From: Mytilisepta virgata
Lineage: Eukaryota > Mollusca > Bivalvia > Mytilida > Mytilidae
Reading direction: 5' to 3'
DNA: 64,000 nt
Assembly: GCA_028015205.1 (NCBI GenBank)
Contig: CM051514.1
Coordinates: 21,902,150 to 21,966,149 of the forward strand
A model generated the notes under the pieces. The model worked only from the letters and a program-made list of their open reading frames with translations. It ran no database searches and was not told where the DNA came from. The position numbers and the translations under genes were made by a program. Positions 23,283 through 35,000 of this stretch are shown one piece after another (within the stretch, counting starts at the first letter, position 1; every line of letters starts with the position of its first letter).

Positions 23283-23556
23283 TTCTCTCAAAATCCAGAA
23301 ATTGTTTATCTGTTTACTTATTTATTTAATGTTCTGTTCAAAGACACTTCAGCATGTCACTAAGTGTATATTTGTATTGATTCTCGTGGTGATTTTCCGG
23401 CTGACAGTTGTAAATTGGATAATATACCCTAACAAAGGGTTTCAACTCACAATTGCATTATTGACAACCCTGGCCAATATAGTACATGTTCTATACCAAC
23501 AACCTAGTGAATTAAAACAAAAGGGAGATGAATTCCATCAGACAAAACATGTTTAA
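23283..23556 (+). CDS. Candidate small membrane-protein ORF or exon
   Basis: The frame open from 23179 overlaps the preceding MITE, so its first 30 or so codons are unlikely to be original. From about 23283 it encodes three hydrophobic stretches (LFICLLIYLMF, IFVLILVVIF and LTIALLTTLANIVHVL) and a hydrophilic tail ending KQKGDEFHQTKHV with stop TAA at 23554. An AATAAA at about 23651 lies about 100 bp downstream. It might be the last exon of a membrane-protein gene or a pseudogene. I recognise no family. Confidence 0.25.
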
Positions 23557-23559
23557 ATC

Positions 23560-25170
23560 AGATAGTACATGAAAGCAAATATTGGTTTAAATATATATGT
23601 GACATCCTATACGTCACTTCCCAGCGTTCGTCTTGACTTCATTGCCCTTGAATAAAGATTTATTGAAAAAACCTATCATGGTCAACAATTAACAGTGTTC
23701 AAAGGTATTTAATAATTAATTCTATTTTTTACAGAGTCAAACACATATTGGTGTCATCCTTAGAGATTTCTTGTTTTTAATGGATGTTCTACCATGGACA
23801 TGTCGATGACCTTGTTTTACAGTCTACATGGACTATGTTAAAATATCTATTCATAATGCTCGCGATTAAGTTTCACCGAGTTTTAACTTAAGTTTCCAAA
23901 AAAGAAATTGAATCCAATCATAACGCAAAGATGAAGATAGATAAAGTATCTTTGTCCAGTATATCCTATTTTGCCTTATCTTAAAGATGTGTGTCTTATC
24001 AACAGAATAGACCTTTCATCCTGCCAATTTTCATGCATTACATTTGCACATTTTAATATTTTCGGTTTTGTTTGCAGTAGCAGTCCTCTTGGCCGATTAT
24101 GCTGAAAAATTACTATCTGAATCAGTAAATCGAAACCTCGTACAATATAGTCGAAAGCCAAAGATTAGGGTTTTTCTTCTAAGTTTAAGCTTTTGAACTG
24201 CTGACGAGACACAAATTGTTGCTTTTTTAGAACTGAATGGATGCCTCTGCAGGCGAACTCAAGTCATCCAGTGTACAATATATTTGCTAGAGCATGTATA
24301 TCTTTACCGAACTTAGAAATAAAAAAAAAAATCTAGTAAATAATGTTATTGAAACTAAGGAGTCTCTCTCACTTGTGGATATTGGAGTTGTCTCCCATAT
24401 GCATGAGTTATCTTTCCTGGCAGAAGATGTCTTGTATTTAACATAAAGGGCAAGCAGTACGTTGAATTATTTTTTAAATATTTGAATTCAGGAAATCGAA
24501 AAATTGAAGGAAATAAATCAAATAACATATCATTTATTTGTGTGGAGAATATTTTTAGGAAGAAAAAAAGTTTGCAGAAAAATGATAATTTGTCTATTGA
24601 TATCTAAGGAAGACACATTCTCCAAAGAGCAGATAACTACGTAAATGGGAGACAAATTACATCTACCAAAAATGGAGAATAACACTTTTCATAGATGATT
24701 TTTGGGTTCACTGGTTTCAACCTTTTTGGTATTTAAATATACTTTATAGCGTTTTATTCGTTCTTTTTGTTAATTCCAATTTGTTATTTTCTTGAGCACT
24801 CCTAATGAAGTAAACGAGAAATTTTCACATGCAAGGCAGGTTTAATCAATACATTAATTTATATCAACAACAAAGTTATATTGACAAAACAAATATGTTT
24901 GCGATGTTATCTGCTCGGTCTCTCAATCATATCCCATTTGATTATCATTGCTTTTGTTTATCTATTTGAAGATATTAAGCAAAGCTATATTGTTTACATT
25001 TGATCCCTGCGTTCGCTTCTGATAAATTATTTGTATTCTTGCATCAATAAGATAAACGCTATATAAATATTCCAGTGATGTCCCAATAAACCACTATTTT
25101 GCTTTTTCTACGAACTCTAAATTAAAATTTGCAATCAATTTTTTTCTCATTGTGAAATGAACATTAACAT
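23560..25170. other. AT-rich intergenic or intronic stretch
   Basis: No gene or recognised repeat was found. The sequence has many A/T runs and no convincing exon. Confidence 0.4.
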
Positions 25171-25175
25171 CTATT

Positions 25176-26621
25176 TACGGAGCGCCGAATGGGACTTGAA
25201 CCAAAATCAGTTTTGTGTACACAAAATTCAATTCTGTCATAACATAATCATTTTTGTCTTATAAAACTATGTGATACAGACTTGTTTTATGAGAACTTCA
25301 ATTTTGTAATGACAAAATCCATTTTTGTCATGACAAAATTCAATTTTGTCAAATAGGTATTCAAATATAAACTTATTTGCATACAAAATATACTTTTGTT
25401 ACCTGATATGGAAATTAAAATACAAAAGTCAATTTTGTGAGACAAAATTGAATTTGTACGAAATTAACATGTTGATTAAATTAAATTGAGATTTTGTAAT
25501 TAAAATTAATTTTTGTGTAGACAAAATTGAGTTTTGTTAGACAGAAGTGAAAATTTAACACAAAATTGACTTTTGTGACAGAAGTCAATTTTGTATGCAA
25601 ATTTGGATCTGCAACTGAATTCTCTCGTCACGATTTTGTAAGAAGGCCTCTCATTGGATATAGTAAAGGAGGGTCTCGGAGGTTCAATGACATATCATAT
25701 GGGTGATGCGCTATTCTGCAAAAGTAAGTAATACCTAATAAAGTATATATGTCAAATATAGGACATTTTGTGCAATAGTGATTATTCTAATATGACGTCC
25801 TTCTTTTGCTTTAATGTCAACAAACCCATGTTACTTATGGGATACACGTGATTGACGTCACAATTGAACTTCCGACGTCAGTGGTTTTTCAAAAGACGAT
25901 CTAAAAAAAATGTTGGTGCCTTTTGAAAAAGAAAATTTAAAAAATAATAAATAAATAAACATGACCCCTCCTACATAAAGAAGCCTCTGGATCCCCTTTT
26001 CCAATTTTAGACTTTTCTGACCCCCATATTAGAATAAACAATATTGTACAAAATGTCCTATATTTGCAATATATACTTTATTAGGTATTTATACTTGCTT
26101 TTGCAGAATAGCGCATCTCCCATATGTGTCCTTGAACCTGCGAGACCCGCGGTTACTATATGCAATGACAGGCCTTCGTACAAAATCGTGATGAGAGAAT
26201 TCATTTGCATACAAAATTGACTTTTGTGACAAAAATTACTCTTGTGACACAAAATTGACTTTTGTGTTAAATTTTCACTTCTGTTTAACAAAACTCAATT
26301 TTGTCTACACAAAAATAAAAACAAAATTGAATTTTGTGACAAAATCTCAGTTTTGTATGCAAATTAGTTCACAGAATCCAAACTAAATTTGCATACAAAA
26401 TTAGGTAACAAAAGTAAAGTCTGTGATACAAAAATGAATTTTGTCATGACAAAAGTAACTATTGTCCACTGAAAGATAATTTTGTATGACAAAATTTAAA
26501 TTTGTAGTATGCTACAAATTTTGTTAAACTGAACTCATTTTTGTTGAACCAAACTCACTTTTGTCCGTACAAAATTGAATTTCGAGTACAAAACCACGAG
26601 AGTCCCGTTCGGCGCCCCGTA
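25176..26621. mobile_element. Large fold-back element (1.45 kb palindrome)
   Basis: The ends are TACGGAGCGCCGAATGGGAC (left) and GTCCCGTTCGGCGCCCCGTA (right), inverted repeats flanked by the 5-bp direct repeat CTATT (25171-25175 and 26622-26626). The arms stay complementary inward for about 600 bp: for example TTTTGTAAGAAGGCCT pairs with AGGCCTTCGTACAAAA, and CTAATAAAGTATATATG-like sequence pairs with its complement. The outer halves are packed with CAAAATT and AATTTTGT motifs at short spacing. No transposase is encoded. The single-stranded form could fold into a huge hairpin. Confidence 0.8.
25782..26037. mobile_element. MITE nested in the loop of the fold-back element
   Basis: The ends TTATTCTAATATGACG (left) and CCCATATTAGAATAA (right) are inverted repeats related to the MITE at 23096-23216. 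It sits where the two arms of the surrounding palindrome meet, so it either inserted into the loop or became the loop. Confidence 0.65.
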
Positions 26622-26867
26622 CTATTCACGGTACTTATGAATTGCATCATTTCCTGTCCATTACGCAACAAAGTTTTATAATAATTAATTTATGTAAATG
26701 CACAATAGGTTTCTTCGATATTTTCGAATTTTTCCGTTTAACCTTATAGAAGCGTGACTATTGCGACAGCAGGGGCGTTATTCATTATCTGTTCTGCAAT
26801 TGGACAAAATTGATTTTATTTTTGAAAAGCTTCTTTGTGTAATATTAATTTTCTATTGTATTTCTAG
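26622..26867. other. Sequence immediately upstream of the first certain channel exon
   Basis: AT-rich. It ends in a good acceptor (TTGTATTTCTAG, AG at 26866-26867) preceded by a pyrimidine-rich tract, which implies at least one upstream exon of the channel gene. Confidence 0.5.
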
Positions 26868-27221
26868 GATGACCATTGTTCAGACAAAATGGAAGATGAG
26901 CCAGTGAAAAATAAATCTGTTAGAAAATTGCTTACTGATCTTGGTTCAGAGTCAAATGTTCACGGGATATCACGTATTGTATCGAATCGACCACTTTACT
27001 TCCGGTTGTTATGGTTCGCTGCTTTCATAGGTGCTGCATCCTTTGGTATTTTTCAAGTGTACACCATAATTGATTTGTTTTTGAAACGTCCAATAAAAAC
27101 AGATGTTAAGATAGCATTTGACCCCCTACCGTTTCCTGCACTGACAATATGTAATATGAACATTATTAAGAAATCGGAGTCAGGAAGCCTGCAAAACAAA
27201 AAGATTAAAAGTATTTTGAAT
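26868..27221 (+). CDS. Channel exon A: N-terminus, TM1 and FPALTICN motif
   Basis: Acceptor TTTCTAG, then seven in-frame codons before ATG 26889. It encodes NVHGISRIV, the hydrophobic TM1 (LLWFAAFIGAASFGIFQVY) and FPALTICN, and ends in phase 0 at AAT|GTAAGT. Confidence 0.9.
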
Positions 27222-30200
27222 GTAAGTATATCTAGTTTTAATGAAGCTGGGGCATACATGGGTAAATTTGTGTTCCTAGCAGTATTCGTAAAAATCACGC
27301 AGGTCTAATTGTGTCGCCTGCGTTACCATTTTTACGCAGAAGCGACATATAGGGATCAATATCCGTCGTCTTGTGTCGTCTGGCGTTGTCGTTATCGGCG
27401 TCGGTGTCACAAAATAATTTCTGTCACATTTTTCTCAGGAACCACACTAGCCTGATATTTGGCATGCATAATCGGTATGGAGAACTGTATCGTGTAAGGC
27501 AGTTCCGAATATTTCGCATGTCCACTTCCTGTTTGACGGAACTTAGAATATTTTTTACATAGAAAAAATTCTGTCACATTTTTACATTAACCACACAGGT
27601 TATCTTCCTGATATTTGGCACAGTGCATCGGTGTGGATAACTGTATTGTGTAAGGAAATCTGCCACATCTCTACTTCCTGTTTGACGGAACTTTTGATGA
27701 TGCTTTTAATGATGCAGTAATTATTCAAAAGAAAATAAGTACACAGGCGACACCTGACTGCCATGGAAGACTTACCACTGAGTTAGTGCATTTCTGTTGA
27801 AAAAAAAAGATAATTGAATTTAGAATTGATTTACAAATTAGGAAAACAAAGTGTTTCATATTGTCTTGGTTTGTATGAAATCTTTTACATTTACCAATCA
27901 CGCGAAAATCTTTTAAAATTATATGATTTACAACTAGGGTCTGCATACAAAGAGTATATACTATTATGTATGAGGTTGTTGATGTGGGAACTCAGGATAT
28001 GTTGCCATTAAATCTTTATTCCATTTTTCTCTTCCTTTCTTACGGGTGAAATTGTTTAGGCAAGAAATTTATATGCAAAGATCAACCTTAAAAACATATT
28101 TGGTAAGGTTTAAACTGAAAATGTCATGTTCGTATTGTAAAAGGTTGTTTAAAATAGCAATATAATTTATGATACAATAGATTTTTTAGATCCAAATTTA
28201 TTCATTTGTTGTTAAATAATTAATCAGTATTTTTGACGCAAGTTCTTAAACTTTTTAAACATTTTATTTATCTTCTAGAACATCTTTTTTCTCTGTTTTA
28301 TTTTTTAGTTAATTATTCGCTATTGATTAATTCTTTAGGCCATTATATTATTTTATCGGTAATTTGAACATTATTCCTTTGATTTGTGGCGACTGATAAA
28401 GTCATAGTCAACGTACTGGACCATATCAAACATTTATCGGGTCAGTACACAAGTTGGCATGCGCTAACCGCCGCAGACTGATTTACCATGCCAACCGTAT
28501 CTAACGTAAACAATGAGTCAACGTCAACATTTTTATAAATCGCAGTTGTTTACGATAAAATGTCCAATTAAAATTAATAATTCAATTGAAATAAATATAT
28601 TTTTTAAAAATTGGATTACAAAATATTTGTCGTCTGCTAAAATAAACAAACAAACAAACAAACAATATGGTAATAATTCCAGCCAGTCATGTCATGCATG
28701 TGTGATATTATGAGAATGACACAATTTATTAAACTAATCTATTTAAGAATATTTAAGATTTCTTTACATGTCAGTTTTATTAATTATTATTTAGGGAATG
28801 GTAATTGTCGGATACGTTATGAAATTTTCAACGAGTCACAGAAAAGAATTTGCAATAAAATTAAAGATTTTTTTAAAAACTTTAATATGTCATTTTATAT
28901 ATGTTTCATATTCCAACAAGACACTGAATGGCCTACTTGTATGAAGTAATTAAGTGTGTTTTCGAATTTTCAGAATTGTAGATTTAAAAATCATAGAAAA
29001 CAGTTTATGATAGACATTAGCATTTCTATGTTTTCAAAGTTCACAAATGTAACCCCAGTTACACTAGTTGGTATTAGCAGTGGAATATCGCACCACAAGA
29101 TCTAACAATGAAAACCATGATTATAGAAGTACGAACTACATTTGTTCTTAGAAGTTTTACATTAAAACGAGCACTGCTATCTGAGTTATATACCGTTCAA
29201 GCAATTTAAGCATTTCTAGCTAGCTGTCATCTTGTTGCCAATCATACTGTATCGGCTTTTATAGAGTGTTTAAACGCCATATGGTCAGGATAGATATGAA
29301 ACGTTTGGATAACCATTAACTCCAACATTGCTAAGTGCTTGTACCAAGTCAGACTATCCCGACACTCTCTTTTGTTTCTGTTTTGTGCTCTTTGGTGTTG
29401 TTTTGTCCGTAGGTCTGTCGTTTGGATGAAGTTAAATGATTAATATTTCAGTGTTGACCTTCCTGTTACCCGTTTTATTATTTATTGAAATTTTAAAGGG
29501 AACGTATCAAATACCCACTAGCACGCAGGGCTACAGTACCATCCAATCTACGTATGCTCAAAGCAATTCAAGTCCGGGAACAACTCCTTCACCCAGTCCA
29601 ATTCCCAGCACAGCTGCTCCTTCATCGACCACAGCGACAAATGCGTCTACAACTCCGCCTTCAACAACTACTCATTATCCGTATTACCATTCGACGACAG
29701 AAAATTGGTATTCGGAGTGGGCCACTTGGGATTTTTACTATGGCAGTGGAGATTCCACGTCCTATGAGCCACCTTCTTTAGATGAGAATTACATTGTATA
29801 TCAAACTTTCATGGACGAATACCAGACACTTGAAAGGTAGATGTTTGTTCTTTTACAAATATATCATTATCTTGCAAGACTAAAATATTCTGAGTACACA
29901 ATTGCAGCGCACGAGCATTTGATGAATGATCCGCCATGTTTGTTAAACAAATAAAATAAAGCTCATTCACCGCGATTTCTCAGTTTTCTTTCTTGGAGAA
30001 AACGATCGACAAACACAAAAATTTTTTTAGTCATTCCTTATGAAAGATATACAGGGCATATTTATGTCAGATTTTCGTTGTCTCCGTCTGTCGACCCGTA
30101 CATCACATTCTTGTGACAACAACTCCACTTTTAGGTTTTGCTTTAGGTTTTTAATTTTCATGGATTGGTTGCATACCATCTGTAGATGACCAAAAAGGTT

Positions 30201-32036
30201 TTAGAATTTCGATTTTCAAACAATTTGGTCAACAGGGGAATTTAAACCCATAACCTATGTATGTACTGTACATGTCACGTTGCCATACACCGTTTGTAGA
30301 TGTAATATTATGTTTTAGAATTTTAATCTAAAAAATTGGGGCCAACAGAAGGTCGAATGTTTAAATTGCGACAGAGAAAAAAAGCTTGCGGGCTAGGCTT
30401 CTTTTTCATTTTTTTTTAATTTATGCACGTTCTTTCTTTACTAACAATATTGTCATACAGGCGCAATAAGGGTTTTGAAAATGATTTATATCATTTCACT
30501 TTAACATCGTCAATAACAAAATTTTAATTGATTCAAAAGTTTGTAGTTTTAAAATGTGCTCACTATGCATGGGAAGAACAAATGATAAGATTTGCCAGTG
30601 ATTCACCAAAGTAGATTAATTAGAACTTGCTATTCTTTTATATATTGTTTTTGGCTTTTATCGCTGACATCTCTCATTTGCTGAAAACTCTGGTACGAAA
30701 TACATAATTTATTTTACGTTCAAAATAATATGACTTGTTTTTCAGAGATGTAAAAACAGAAATTGGACACAAAATTGAGAATATGCTTCTCGACTGTACA
30801 TTTGCTGGAACTACGTGTGACAAGTATGTCATTTGTTTAATGAAATATTAGTTGATATTAACTCAAACCATGATGGCTATATACATACTGTTCGTCGTTA
30901 TAAAGTAATTGTTTCATTGACAGATATAACATGAAAAGGAAGCAGATTATCAGGCAAATACTTTTAATATATCCAGACCATACATGATGTAATTATTTCC
31001 AATGCCCCGGATGTTCCATGCAAAGTAATGGCAGTAGACATCGGAAGTAATCGGCTAACTTCGGAAACACTATATATCTATCTTTGTTCTCATTGACGCC
31101 ACATACACACTGTGAACCATCATAAGAATGATGTATCCACCTAATTTCAGCTTTAAACTCTATGTTGAATTTTCCTTAAAAAAGAAATATAATTTACGGT
31201 CATGGTTTTTTATGGCCCGGATACCTAAAATGAAAAAAAAACTTATAAACATCATCCTTTCAACTTTCCCGTTTGACTAACTTGAAATGCAATATTCCAG
31301 ATTTACGTTGTCTTCAATCTAGCTTCAAACATTATTTAAAAGTACAAATACAGATTAAGCTCTTATAAATAAACCTACCATCTAACATTGTAGACCATCA
31401 AAGAAGATTGTCACTTTTGACTATGGAAACTGTTACACGTTTCAGTCTCCCAGGTACATCTCAGCATCCAGTGGACCCATAGGAGGTAATAACATCTTAC
31501 ATTTAACAGCGGCTTGCATAAACAACAAAATGGATAACAGGAAAGGTTAACAATGCCATACCAATCAACGCCTCCCAAAAGACAGAACCCCGGACAAAAA
31601 AATAATGAGAATAAAACAGCACAAAATAGACACACAAACACAACAGAGATAATAACAATGTATTATTGACTAACAATAGAATATAATCCTAAATATGATA
31701 AAACGTGTCAATACAATACAAAATGTCAAAGTACGCAAATAAGACACATACCCGTCCAATAAGTCGTTGTGGTCTAGTCAATAAAGGGTGATATTGAACT
31801 AGTCAATATGACATATTGGACTGGTTAGTCAATAAAGGTATAATTGCGCAAGATTTTCCATATTGGCTTTGTTATTAGTCCTTGGCTAGCCATATTGGAC
31901 TTCGGCTTCGCCTCAGTCCAATATGGTTTGCCTCGGACCAATTACTAAACCATATTGAAAACCTTTCGCAATAATACTATATTATTGATTTACGTGAGTA
32001 ATATTTTTATAATGTATATAGAAGTAGAAAATTTGT

Positions 32037-32081
<45 letters not shown>

Positions 32082-35000
32082 TGGTCAGATATCAGAAATA
32101 ATACATTGAAGGGAAAAAAACATTAGAAAAAAATATAAGTCCGACATTAAAGTAAACAATCATTAGCTATCACAGTCTGCAAGAAAAATGAAAATGACCG
32201 AATAAGCATAACATTTTGGTTATAATGTATAAGAAACTATTTCCCAATAAATGATGACTTGATAAAATATGGACAAGAATAAAAAGAGCAATAAAATATC
32301 ACACAGAAACAAATAAATTCGTTATTCAGAGAGAAAAAAGAGAAACACTGGTAAACCAAGGAACAAATTAGGGCAACATACATTGAAAACTAACACAATG
32401 GAGAAAAGATGAACTGCTTAAAACCAGAATAATCGCACGTGCTTTAATTCATCCTATATAAGTATACATGAAAAATATACCATACACATGTGTAACTATC
32501 GAACAAATTGTAACTGAGAAAATACTTTGGACTAGAATATTATTGAATAGTAAAATAAGTTTTTTCTAACAGAATGTAAACAAATATTTATTTTTCAAGA
32601 TTAAGAAGTTATTGTCAACACTTGGTACAGCACCGTTTATACTAATCAAGTAAGGGACGACATCAAAAGTTCAATGTAGGATAAAAAACTTAATTCACAT
32701 AGATTTTTCACCGAACCCCCCCTTTCTTAACTTAATTTGGGAAAAATTGATTGACCAATATGAGCTTATCCGAAAATCGATGTCGGAAAACAAAACTTGC
32801 AGCGATTTTTACCCCCCCCCCCCCCCTTCCACCCCCAAACTATTTGAATTAAGTTTTTTTATCCTACATTGAACTTTTGATCTCGTCCCTAATTGCGTGT
32901 TTGGTACATGTAGGTGAGCATTTGCCCTTCCTGTCGCATGTACAAATAGTCGTCGTCGGATGCATTTATAGTAAGGTGCATAGGTAAATAATGACCACAT
33001 CAATAACGAAAAGGTTGGTAGTAAAGAATTGCCCTAATAATGTAATCTTCTTTTAGGATTGACTATGACAATAAATTTAGAGAATCACGAAGCATTCCAT
33101 GAGATGACAGAAGGATACGGATTACGTCTTGTCATTCATGAGATTGGAAGTTTTCCATTGCCGTTAGAGCAGGGTATGACAATATCCGGCGGATACGAGA
33201 CTTCTCTAGGGATTAAACTGGTATATATGTATTTCAATAGCGTATCAATTTTCTGCGATGGAATTTAATAGTTTCCTCCTTATTGAATATCATTATTTGC
33301 GAATTTCATCAAAATTAACCAACTATGATTTTCAGCAAATTAAAATGCAACAATAAACGAAAAAAGTAAAATCAAAAGCATTAAAGGAATAATATTTGCG
33401 GGAATAAGATTTTACTAGTACGCAGTTTTCAAAAGTATTGTACATCAGTATTGAATATGTATATTTTGCGGTAGTACAAGCGAATATGTGTGTTATTGTC
33501 CTCGTGGACTTGGGAGCTCCACCCAATGAAATAAATAAACATTCTACATATCTCTTTTGATGTCCCGTTCAGTAGTTCTTAAGGCGAAAAACGAGGATAG
33601 CCGAAATAATATCCAAAAACGGGAACAATGAAAAAATGAACGAAATATCAAAACAAAACAAAACCTAACCATAAATATATTCTTGTATAATATTCACATA
33701 GTCTCCCCGGTTTATTGTTACATAATACAGACCCAGAGGTTATATAAAATGTTTGTTTATTTGACTTCAATTAGAACGCGATATGAATTACAAAAACGTT
33801 AAAAGCAGTATTACAATTCCAGACGAAGATCAAACGAGAGAAGCACCCATACGGGAATTGTCAAGATCCAGTGGAATATTTCAAAAAGCATTATGTTCGA
33901 TATACCACACAGGTTGGTAGAAATTTAGTATAAAGTCAATTTATTTTATTTTAAGAAATAATGAAGTAATGTTTTATTATGCATAGAAATCTTTCAATTT
34001 TGTTTGAAATGGCATAAGGGTATCATAAGAGCAAGAGCACCCATGGCTACAAGTCTTTAGGGTGAATACCAAATGAATGCAAAATTCCTATTTCATTTTA
34101 TTAAAAATTATTTTACAGTAGAAAAACATTGACGGTAAATATTTTAATAACATGTGTTTTAAATAATGTAATTGAACAGTTATTAAAATCCATAAGATCT
34201 GTCAGAACCCTCGAAAGATACCAGAACCGTTATAAGAAAAGAGCTTTTATGGGTAATCTTGTACACGAATGACAAATGTCTATTAATATATCTGATGTCA
34301 ATATTGGTAATGCGCCTAAAGTCATTTTTTATGTTAGGAACATTTTATCATATAAATTCTGTACATGTAAGTATCATATATAACTGTTCTCCCCCCCCCC
34401 CAAAAAAAAACCGAGTGCCAACGAATTAAAGATAAATCTAGAGTGTGGTAATGAGATCGTGTCGGCACGTAATAAACGTGAATAAATGTGAATTACCCAA
34501 AATTATATGAATTTTAAATTGTTTAATTGTATATCTTTCGACAATGAACATATGTTGTATATGTACATTTTCGAAAAGGGTAAGATCTTTAGAAACAGAA
34601 TTACATGAAATACATGTATTTCAAAACAAATTGTTTTGTAGGGCTGTATACAGACTTGCTGGGAAGATGTTGCCTTCGGAACTTGTTCATGTAGAGTTGG
34701 TTATATGCAGTCCGAAATCGATTATCTTATGTCCTTTGAATATAATCAGTCAGCTACAGAAAATCTCAATATGACAGAGACATGCTACCAACAGGCTGGT
34801 AAGTAAAAAACAGGCAATCTTTGAATATCATGTTTCATATTGGAATTCTTTATTTTTTGATAGATAGAAGATAAAAAGTTTTGATATTTATTTTGGGTTC
34901 GCCAAACTTTTGATCGTGCGCTGGATTTATTTTACGAATAATTTGTATATATTTATTATTCGATTAAAAGTTTGATCTTCTTACCAATTCAAAAAATATA

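Noticed and set aside
29436..29498. Hydrophobic N-terminus (MINISVLTFLLPVLLF) as a signal peptide of a separate secreted mucin-like protein
   Set aside because: The 3' end of this frame joins in phase with channel exons C to L, and the hydrophobic stretch coincides with a polypyrimidine tract before a phase-matched acceptor. A secreted protein from an alternative start remains possible but less likely.
31411..31641. Minus-strand Cys-rich frame
   Set aside because: Antisense to a real channel exon and to intronic sequence; no signal-peptide-plus-domain pattern.
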